Position numbers and translations under genes: made by a program. Shown in pieces: positions 9,008 to 32,046 of a stretch of 32,046 nt of DNA. The notes below the pieces were generated by a model that ran no database searches, had not been told where the DNA came from, and was given only the letters and a program-made list of their open reading frames with translations. Each line of letters opens with the position of its first letter. The first letter of the stretch is position 1. The stretch is from Symbiodinium natans (lineage: Eukaryota > Sar > Dinophyceae > Suessiales > Symbiodiniaceae), in assembly GCA_905221605.1 (NCBI GenBank), contig CAJNDS010002137.1:611851-643896 (forward strand), written 5' to 3'.

Positions 9008-10240
9008 GCAATCATCACATCAAAGTGATCCTGTGATCCTGCGAACCGGCCTGCGCTACACCGGCTGTGAAGGGCCTGCTGCTCAATGGGCAGCAGAAAG
9101 GTAAGGGTCGACTGCGTAGTAATACACAGTGACATCGTGGCAAATCTTGCGACCGGTGTCAAGAAATTCTCCGGGAGCCTTGGCCTTAAGCCAAGGCCCC
9201 ACCTGCAGGAGGTCTCACCTGAATGAGGTCGTGGAGGCCCTTTTGCAGAAGCCTGGGGCAGCAAAAAACGCTGCCCTGCCGGCCTATATCAGAATGCAGC
9301 ATATGATGCAGCATATGATTTGCTTTCTTGGAGAAACCTGGCCTGGCCAGGTTGAGGGCTGGGGTTCAGCATAGATTAACGACCTGTAGCGGGGGGTGGC
9401 TCTCCAGGTGTTGGCCTGGCGAGCGCTTGCGCAGGTTTCTCGACGGCAGGAAGAGCCTCGGAGCTCTCAAAATCCGAGAAGCAGACTTACAACGTGCTGT
9501 GCCGAACTGCACGAAATACGTGCCCACTGAATTGGCGCAGTGCCAAACCGGGCCCTTCATGTGGCGTTGAGGGTTGCAGGCTGTGCATTGCAAACCCTGC
9601 TGCGCAGCCTTGCCTCAATGCACAAGGCCCAGATAGAATGGGGCCGTTTGGGCCCTGGGCGGAAAAGAGCCCCATCATTTGCACGCGCTTTCGAAGAAAC
9701 CTGGCCGGGTTGAGGGTCAGCTTAGGACTCAGAACATGTAGGAGGGTACTTGCCCTCCAGGCGCTGGCCTGGCGAGATCTGCAGGTTTCCTCATGGCTTC
9801 ATCTAAGATGCAGCTCTTTTGCGAAGTTTGAAAACCTCTGGGCGACAGTCGGCACGCCTTTGAGGTAGCCACGAATTTCTCTCTCGCCGAAAGTGTAGCC
9901 TAATTGAGAGCTACGCGCTTTTGGTGTAAACCACGAAAGATGCACTTAGCACAGCGCTGGCTGCATCGTGGACTTGACAAATGAGCGGCTGCGGGGCCTT
10001 CGGGCCTTGTTTTGAAGTCGCGGGGCAACATTTCAAGAAACCCCCCATCCCTTCTTGCCAGCCGAAGCGTTCTGGTCAGCTTGGCCAGAAGTACCTTGGT
10101 GGAGGATGTGTGCCCACGTTCAGAAGTGCTGAAGCAATGTGCACCTGCGAGATGCGCAAAGTCGTGATACACCTTAGGTCTGCAAGAATGTCTGTTTGTT
10201 TTTTAAAATTGTCAGCTCATCGTAAACGGCTTTGCACCGC
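9008..10240. repeat. Large duplication, copy A
   Basis: Aligns to 10376-11595. The left edge is diverged, 9150-9638 shows no difference from copy B, and the rest (about 9760-10200) is similar with small indels. It carries a recurrent short motif 'gaaacctggcc(g/t)gg..ttgaggg' (near 9333, 9698 and 10303) and a paired 'ctggcctggcgag..gcaggttt' motif (near 9412 and 9763), so the unit itself grew from smaller repeats. No protein-like frame persists. Confidence 0.85.
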
Positions 10241-10375
10241 TGGCACATTGACTTGCACCTGTGGAAGTTTGGTGACGGCAGCAGCTGAGCATCACTTGAC
10301 GAAACCTGGTCCGAGTTGAGGGTCAGCCCATAGGACTCAGAAGAACTACAATCACTTCCATACCCATTCTTGCCG

Positions 10376-11595
10376 GCAATCAAACATCAAGGTGATCCTG
10401 TGATCCTTGGCTCAATGAAGGGCCTGCTGCTGCTCAATGGGCAGCACACTGGGTCCCCAAGGGTCGACTACATAGTAAAATGCATAGTGACATAGCAGGC
10501 TGGCAAAATCCGAAAGAAGACCCTAAAGACGACCGGTGTCAAGAAATTCTCCGGGAGCCTTGGCCTTAAGCCAAGGCCCCACCTGCAGGAGGTCTCACCT
10601 GAATGAGGTCGTGGAGGCCCTTTTGCAGAAGCCTGGGGCAGCAAAAAACGCTGCCCTGCCGGCCTATATCAGAATGCAGCATATGATGCAGCATATGATT
10701 TGCTTTCTTGGAGAAACCTGGCCTGGCCAGGTTGAGGGCTGGGGTTCAGCATAGATTAACGACCTGTAGCGGGGGGTGGCTCTCCAGGTGTTGGCCTGGC
10801 GAGCGCTTGCGCAGGTTTCTCGACGGCAGGAAGAGCCTCGGAGCTCTCAAAATCCGAGAAGCAGACTTACAACGTGCTGTGCCGAACTGCACGAAATACG
10901 TGCCCACTGAATTGGCGCAGTGCCAAACCGGGCCCTTCATGTGGCGTTGAGGGTTGCAGGCTGTGCATTGCAAACCCTGCTGCGCAGCCTTGCCTCAATG
11001 CACAAGGCCCAGATAGAACGAGGCCGTTTAGGCCCTTGCCACCCGCATTTGAAGAAACCTGGCCGGGTTGACACGGCATGTAGGAGGGTATTTGGTGGCC
11101 TGGCGAGATCTGCAGGTTTCCTCATGGCTTCATCTAAGATGCAGCTCTTTTGCGAACTTTGAAAACCTCTGGGCGACAGTCGGCACGCCTTTGGGGTAGC
11201 CACGAATTTCTCTCTCGCCGAAAGTGTAGCCTAATTGAGAGCTACGCGCTTTTGTTGTAAACCACGAAAGATGCACTTAGCACAGCGCTGGCTGCATCGT
11301 GGACTTGACAAATGAGCGGCTCCGGGGGGCCTTCGGGCCTTGTTTTGAAGTCGCGGGGCAACATTTCAAGAAACCCCCCATCCCTTCTTGCAAGCCGAAG
11401 CATTCTGGTCAGCTTGGCCAGAGATACCTTGATGGAGGATGTGTGCCCACGTTCAGAAAAAAGTGTCTGTGGCCGCCTGCGCTGAAACAATGGGCACCTT
11501 CAAGATGCCCAACGTTGTGATCTACCTGAGGTCTGCAAGAATGTCACATGTTTTGTTTACGCAGAAACTTTGTTCAACTCATCGTAAACAGGCGA
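10376..11595. repeat. Large duplication, copy B
   Basis: Second copy, offset by exactly 1380 bp over 10530-11018 and by varying amounts elsewhere owing to indels. The same internal 'gaaacctggcc' motifs appear near 10713 and 11054. No terminal inverted repeats or target-site duplications are evident. Confidence 0.85.
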
Positions 11596-11870
11596 GACGC
11601 CATGACCATGAGATCTCAACATCACAATGCAAGAAGTTGGGTTCTGGCCCTGGTTCAATCCAAGAATTTCGCTCGCTGTCCTTTGGGCGCGGCGGCCGGG
11701 CTTAGGGTGGGCGTTGGAGATGATTTGTGCAAGAGCATCTCCAAGGAGCGGAAGTCTCTTTCACGGCCTTGAAGTTGCGTTCAATCAAATTTCAAGCATG
11801 GATGTCATGAAGGGAACATAAAGAACAACTTTCCATGCACTCTCCAAAGGAAAAGGCCCGCCAACTACAA

Positions 11871-11890
11871 CCCTAAACCCTAGCCCTAAG
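11871..11890 (-). repeat. Short CCCTAAA tract
   Basis: Two or three CCCTAAA/CCCTAG heptamers. Confidence 0.65.
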
Positions 11891-12052
11891 AGTTTATGCT
11901 ACCGAAGAACAGCTTTGCATGGACTTCTGGGCATCCATGGTTGCACCACTCCCGCAGTTGGCTCTTCAGTTCCCTCGTCTTCGTGTTAGTCAGCTGTGCT
12001 CTGATAGCTTCTTTGCTCGAGCCTGACATTGCTGGACTGGTTCCTCGTGGTC

Positions 12053-12146
12053 CCCTAAACCCTAAGCCCGAAATCCGAAACCCTAAACCCCAAGCCCTGC
12101 ATCCTAAACCCTAAACCCTAAACCCCAAATCCTAAACTCTGAACCC
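12053..12146 (-). repeat. Degenerate CCCTAAA tract
   Basis: CCCTAAA mixed with CCCTAAG, CCCGAAA and CCCCAAA variants on the plus strand. Confidence 0.8.
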
Positions 12147-13635
12147 ACACGGCGTTTTCAAAATGAGGTGCAGGGCTGCCCAAGAGATCACGAAGTGCAG
12201 GAGCGATCTTCACGGCTGTTGCAAGGTTTGCAAAGCATGCAAGCGCATGGTAGTCACGCACACCAAACCATGGAGCGTGGCTGCCGCTTGGCGGGGCATG
12301 AATGGATGGCTTGAGGGCGTATAAAGAGTGGCAGAATGGGGCCCGAGTTCAGGTCAGTTTTTCAAATGTTGATTTGGTGCTGTATCTCCCCCAGACGCAA
12401 CCTGCTTGTCTTTTGGGATTGTGCTGTTGTGCAGGCGAAGGATTCTCCACGCGTGCAGTTCTCTTGTCCCTCGTGCCCACTTGCAGTGGAGAAAAGTGAA
12501 CGAGGGCAACGAAAACACATATGGGGAACCCCGATACAAATCAAGACCAGCTACCGCAAACTCCTGAAGAATGCTTTTGGATGGGATCCTGCTGTTCCAG
12601 GCCCATGGATTGACCACAGCACCAGCTGCACGTTGGAAAGCACACCCTATATCCCTCGCGCGCGCTAAGCTGGAAGCCAAAACCTCGATCGAAAGGCACT
12701 CGGTTGGGTGCAGCTTCACATGATCAGGTGCTCAGAACATCAGATCCCTTGAGAATCAAAAAAAACCCAAAGCAACAATCTTGCGTTGCACAGGGTCGCT
12801 GAGAATCGACAAGTACCGCTCGTAGAACCTTCACATGCGGAAATCCCATCAGCAGCCACACAAGCCCTTGGCCTTCACCCTTCGACACTGTACGCCCCGA
12901 GTTCACAGTGCGACCATCACCTCTGTCCCGCCACCGGAAGCCAAAGAAGCATTGAACCCTCAGGCAGCGCATTGGCTGCCGACTTTCTGCCAGCCTGGCT
13001 GATTGGATAGCGTAGGGTCTGCTGTGTTTGGGACTCCGAAGGTTGATGTGCTCATGAGGCTACAGGTGCATGCGATGGCACTCATTCAGAACGCTTGGTC
13101 TAGATCATGTGCTGATCCTCTCGAGAACGCAAGCAGATTTAAGGAGACATGCTTTTGTGGTATAGGTAGGTGGTGTGTAGCAGGCCTCATGTGCATGCAG
13201 ATCTAGCTTGTGGACAGTTTCTCGTGTCGGCTTTCTTAGCCCTGTCTGTCCATAGCTCAAGCAGCAGATGGCGATGTGTTGGCCAGAGCATCTGACGTAG
13301 ACCTATCTTTCCATATGTTTTTTTTCCAATTTGGCTTCTTCGCATCGAGTTGCTACCGGGTACTGTATGCTTCCTAAACTAGCAAGCTCTATGGGGCTTG
13401 GGATTTAGGATGCGGTCTTGATGAACCAGGTGCTGCCATAAGTGTCCGTCTTTTGGGGAATGCAGGGTATTCGTCTAGCTCTCAGGGGGAGTATCGAAGC
13501 TCCTTGGGAGAGTTCCGTAATCTCCAGACAGAGTTCTTGGCTGTTTTCACACCGAGGTTCCCCTTGCCTCTCCTGCTCGGCAGAGAGGCCTTCTTGCCGG
13601 GTGGGGGTTCTTCTGGGGTATCATCTTGGTAGGAG

Positions 13636-13893
13636 CCCTAAACCCTAAACCCTAAACCCTAAACCCCAAACCCTAAACCCTAAACCCTAAACCCTAAACC
13701 CTAAACCCTAAACCCTAAACCCTAAACCCTAAACCCTAAACCCTAAACCCTAAACCCTAAAAACCCTAACCCTAAACCCGAAACCCTAAACCCTAAACCC
13801 TAAACCCTAAACCCTAAACCCTAAACCCTAAACCCTAAACCCTAAACCCTAAACCCTAAACCCTAAACCCTAAACCCTAAACCCTAAACCCTA
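13636..13893 (-). repeat. Long interstitial CCCTAAA array (about 37 units)
   Basis: About 258 bp of almost perfect CCCTAAA on the plus strand, with one interruption near 13761 ('aaaaccctaaccctaaacccg'). Non-telomeric sequence flanks both sides, so this is not a chromosome end as assembled. It is the longest and purest tract in the window. Confidence 0.95.
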
Positions 13894-14245
13894 CCAGAAG
13901 TGCTTCGCCAGACCCACCGGAGCCACGGCTTTTGTGTGCAGGCCCCGCCATCACCGCTGAAGTGTCACCGCCACGCGCTGCCCCCGGCGCCGCCACAGGA
14001 CGGGAGGCGCCAAAGGGCTGTCAGCACATGGGGGATGATCTAAAGGTCCTTCTTCGGAAATTGTCAAGGGAGGCGCATGTTTTTGAGAAGTTTCTTTTGT
14101 TAAAGGGGTTTGAGGCTTGCTCTATATTTTACTGCTATATTTCAATAGGGAAACACTTCAGTTTTCTCCAGATCTTGATAGGAAAACCTGAATTGTCTCT
14201 ATATCTTCAGAGGAAAACCTAGAGCGGTTTCCTATTCACTTTGAG

Positions 14246-14280
14246 CCCCAAACCCCCCAACCCTAACACCCTAAAACCAT
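14246..14280 (-). repeat. Degenerate CCCTAAA tract
   Basis: CCCCAAA, CCCCCCAA, CCCTAACA and CCCTAAAA variants. About 120 bp before a G-rich tract of opposite orientation. Confidence 0.6.
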
Positions 14281-14397
14281 AAGCCAAAGCACCTCCCCAT
14301 GTTGTGAGCCGTGGGCCCAGGCTTGGCGAGGCCCCAGACTCTGGAGGGGGGACAGGGACACGCCAGGGCTCAGGAGGTTTCCGGGTAAAGGTTTCCG

Positions 14398-14474
14398 TTA
14401 GGGTTTTTGGGGTTTTTGGGGTTTTTAGGGTTTTTAGGGTTTTTAGGGTTTTTAGGGTTTAGGGTTTAGGGGGT
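14398..14474 (+). repeat. Variant tract TTTTTGGGG / TTTTTAGGG / TTTAGGG
   Basis: The unit changes along the tract: TTTTTGGGG (twice), then TTTTTAGGG (four times), then TTTAGGG. This gradient looks like stepwise homogenisation or slippage rather than telomerase synthesis of one fixed unit. Confidence 0.85.
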
Positions 14475-14717
14475 TTTTCGCACAGCTGGAGCCCGGGTTC
14501 TGGCCCAAAGTCAGCCCGAGCCCCCTTGAACCCTCTGGGAATCCGATCACTGCCCAGATTTCCAGAGCGGGGCCTCCTATGCGATCTTTGTAAGAGCAGC
14601 ACTGCTTTATCCTCAGGGTCCATGTCTATTCTTACTTATGATTATGATTCTTGTCATTATCATACTTGGGCCCCAGAGTCCTTATATAGGAGGGGCCCTA
14701 TTTAGGTGCATGGACCC

Positions 14718-14733
14718 TTAGGGTTAGGGTTTG
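14718..14733 (+). repeat. Short TTAGGG/TTTGGGG tract
   Basis: Two heptamer-like copies (CTTAGGGTTAGGGTTTGG). Confidence 0.5.
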
Positions 14734-15499
14734 GGGGGACAAGCGCTGCTGCGCCAGGCGGCCCAATCCGACGACTCCGAGGACCGGCGTTGAAGAGGGG
14801 CTCCCTCTCTTCAGGGGCAGGTTTGGAATTCTTTTTTAAGTTTTATAGGTCCTTATACAACCCAGAGAAATTTATAAGTTTATATAGGGTCTTGACTTCC
14901 GGCTGTGGTGACCTTGCCTTACGATCCTAAGAGAAGCAGAAGCAGAAGGGGCGTTGGACCCGGGGCAACCCGCCCCAAGCTGCACCCCCCAAGCCTCAAC
15001 ATTCTCAACATGTGGAGGTTGAGCAAAGTTATGGGCCCTCTTTGGTAAACTGCACTATAAAGAGTCTACTTTAATATAGAACCCCAAAGAGAACTCGAGT
15101 TTTTGATGCTGTAGTGGCTTCTTTGCCTGTAGAGGTGTGCCCCCGGCGGGCCAGTGAGTGAGTGAGTGAGCCCCCACCACAACAACAAAAAAAGAAACGT
15201 GTCCCCTGCCACGACAGCAAACAACAAACCTGGAGAGCTTAAAGCACAGAGCAAAGCCAGCCAGTACTAGGAAACGAATGACCTCCAGAGCGCCTGTAGG
15301 ACTCTGTGGATGCTCTAGGATGTTCTAGGATACAGCATGATGCAGCCCCCCAAGCCCCAGAGTGTCCCCAAAGAGGTCACCACCGTCACCAGCCAGCAGA
15401 GATCCGAGTCGGAGGACTTCCTCGGAACCGTGCCTGAGAGGTCGGAGCTGATGAGCTACGATGAGTTAGTATAGGGTCTTTGTCATGTTATTGTCTGGT

Positions 15500-15815
15500 G
15501 CAAGGCTTTCTGCTGTTGTTCCCCACCTCGGTGTGGGGTTGTTTTTTCCCTCAACTCTTCTCCTCGCCTTCTCTCCTCGCCCGGAACTCTTCTCCTCGCC
15601 CGGTCTACTCCTCGCTCATCCAAAGCGTCCTGGAGTGCCCAACTCTGGAGTGTCCCTGCATTGCCCAACCCCAGAGAACCCCAGCCCAACCCCAGAGTCT
15701 CCACGACCCAGAGTGTCCCCAGAGTGCAGTGCCCAGTTCCAAAGTCTCCCTAGAGCGCCCAACCCCAGAGTGTTGCTGGAGTGCCCAACCCCAGAGTATC
15801 TCTACCAAGAGAGGG
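15500..15815. repeat. Dispersed repeat, copy 1 (CCCAACCCCAGAGTGT tandem)
   Basis: A CT-rich head ('ctcctcgcccggtctactcc') is followed by degenerate 20-27-bp units of the type 'ctggagtgcccaaccccaga'. The same head and tail recur at 17285-17540. Long open frames on both strands here are by-products of the repeat. It ends in a poly-G run near 15819-15830. Confidence 0.8.
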
Positions 15816-15977
15816 TGGGGGGGGGGGGGTGGCTTCCTCGCAGCCCCCCCTGCGCCTTCTCCTGTTTCTGTTCACTTACTTTGCTCCTGGCAGGCCAGAT
15901 GAGGAGAAGCACGATGAACCGGGACACGTGCCCTGGCTTCGAGTGCCTTCCAGTCCAGGGCTTCTATTTGGTTTGGG

Positions 15978-16002
15978 GTAGGGTTTAGGGTTTAGGGTTT
16001 AG
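15978..16002 (+). repeat. TTTAGGG tract
   Basis: Three to four TTTAGGG heptamers downstream of the gene B candidate 3' end. Confidence 0.75.
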
Positions 16003-16075
16003 TCAAGGCTTTCCATATGCATGCTTGCTCCTGGGCGTTCTGATTGCATTTGAAGGTGCTTGCCGAAAGCTTCTT

Positions 16076-16165
16076 AGCTGGCTCCAATTGAACTGCCAAG
16101 CCTTTTTTCTTCCATCTTCTCTGCAGCAGCATCCCCTTCTGCCACTGTAGGCACATCGTTTCTGA
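16076..16165 (-). CDS. Weak candidate C-terminal exon
   Basis: One minus-strand frame reads VPTVAEGDAAAEKMEEKR and stops soon after. The AAEKMEEKR portion resembles the QKMEEKRKK segment of gene B near 17950. A different minus frame is also open here. It could be a 3' exon or untranslated sequence. Confidence 0.2.
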
Positions 16166-16290
16166 GCACATGCCCTTGCCTTCTCACCCCTTGGGCTCTG
16201 CTTCTTGAGTTCGCGTGCTATTAGTTCTTGTCTTTTCATGATTTAAACAGCAGGGTCCCAGAGGATACACCGAGACGGCATTCCCAGCAC

Positions 16291-31777
<15,487 letters not shown>

Positions 31778-32046
31778 CTGACAGCAGGCAATGTGAGGGC
31801 AGCATCGCAGCAGCGTAGTCATGATTCGAACGTGCAAAACTGGTGGTGCAACATGGCCTGGGAAGCAATTTTTTTTTGGGTGTAGGCATGGCTACGCTAG
31901 TGAGACGCGAAAGAGCACAGGGAGGCCGCAGCGGAACTACAAGCAAGACAGCTGCTGGCAAAGGCAAACCAAAGCAACCAAGCACAGGACCATGCTTGGT
32001 GAGTAGCACTTGCACAGCAAGCCGGCTTTTTTTTGGCATGAAGTCC

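Larger units (their letters stand above)
11596..13635. other. Gene-poor stretch with small telomere-like tracts
   Basis: Telomere-like tracts at 11871-11890 and 12053-12146. Open frames at 12302-12720 overlap on both strands and are not recognisable; a plus-strand frame at 12336-12668 is the longest. I found no splice-consistent series of exons here. Confidence 0.4.
13894..15480. other. Gene-poor stretch with telomere-like tracts
   Basis: Holds C-rich and G-rich heptamer tracts (14246-14280, 14398-14474, 14718-14733), AT-rich segments with related 'gataggaaaacct' and 'cagaggaaaacct' motifs near 14178 and 14208, and a (GAGT)n run at about 15157-15171. No protein-like frame was found. Confidence 0.4.

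Noticed and set aside
9129-10973. Small open frames repeated in both copies of the 1380-bp-offset duplication
   Set aside because: Identical only within the converted 489-bp block and disrupted outside it. No splice context and no protein-like composition.
13636-13893. A true telomere or chromosome end
   Set aside because: Ordinary sequence continues on both sides, with no drop into heptamers to the window edge. Kept only as an interstitial array or possible misjoin.
15620-15810. CRISPR-like array
   Set aside because: The units are degenerate, have no constant spacers and lie in a eukaryotic-type region.
15480-15988. Overlapping long open frames on both strands
   Set aside because: Produced by the 'ctggagtgcccaaccccaga' tandem repeat. 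All frames are similarly open and compositionally biased.

Overview
The window looks like nuclear DNA of a dinoflagellate, or a close alveolate relative. The basis is: many tracts of the TTTAGGG/CCCTAAA telomere-type heptamer; short reading frames that join in phase at AG|G acceptors using GT, GC and some apparent GA donors; Thr/Ser-rich linkers; and no bacterial-style operons, ribosome binding sites or polyadenylation signals. The species cannot be told. There is no sign of prokaryotic or viral genes, and I saw no rRNA or tRNA gene.

Layout. 1-3525 is a tandem duplication of a 1539-bp unit (two full copies and a partial third). 3530-4900 holds older, diverged relatives of the same unit. Each unit contains a possible 54-nt mini-exon for a Thr/Ser linker. 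5406-8552 (+) is 'gene A': an exon with six 31-residue Cys-rich repeats plus a partial seventh, an EGF-like exon, and a terminal exon with about five membrane segments. Together they look like a surface protein with a Cys-rich ectodomain. 8553-13635 has no convincing gene. It holds a two-copy duplication offset by 1380 bp that includes a 489-bp stretch with no visible difference between copies. 13636-13893 is a long CCCTAAA array. 13894-16290 is gene-poor, with more telomere-like tracts and one copy of a dispersed 'CCCAGAGTGT' repeat.

16291-31777 (-) is 'gene B', an intron-rich gene of more than 30 recognisable exons that may begin beyond the right edge. Many adjacent exons join in phase. The product is large and unrecognised: basic and acidic low-complexity segments near its N-terminal part, a middle section with a DEGS-type motif, and a later segment resembling the C-terminal dimerisation region of hAT-type transposases. 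A transposase-derived origin is possible but unproven. Some introns are extremely short (42 and 51 nt), while others are filled with telomere-like repeats, a (CT)n microsatellite, poly-C/G runs or a 4-unit satellite.

The most unusual feature is the set of telomere-type tracts scattered through introns and spacers, often as CCCTAAA-left/TTTAGGG-right pairs. In one gene B intron the pair sits close to both splice sites, which would fit intron-forming mobile elements (introners). All exon borders were read by eye and need transcript data.
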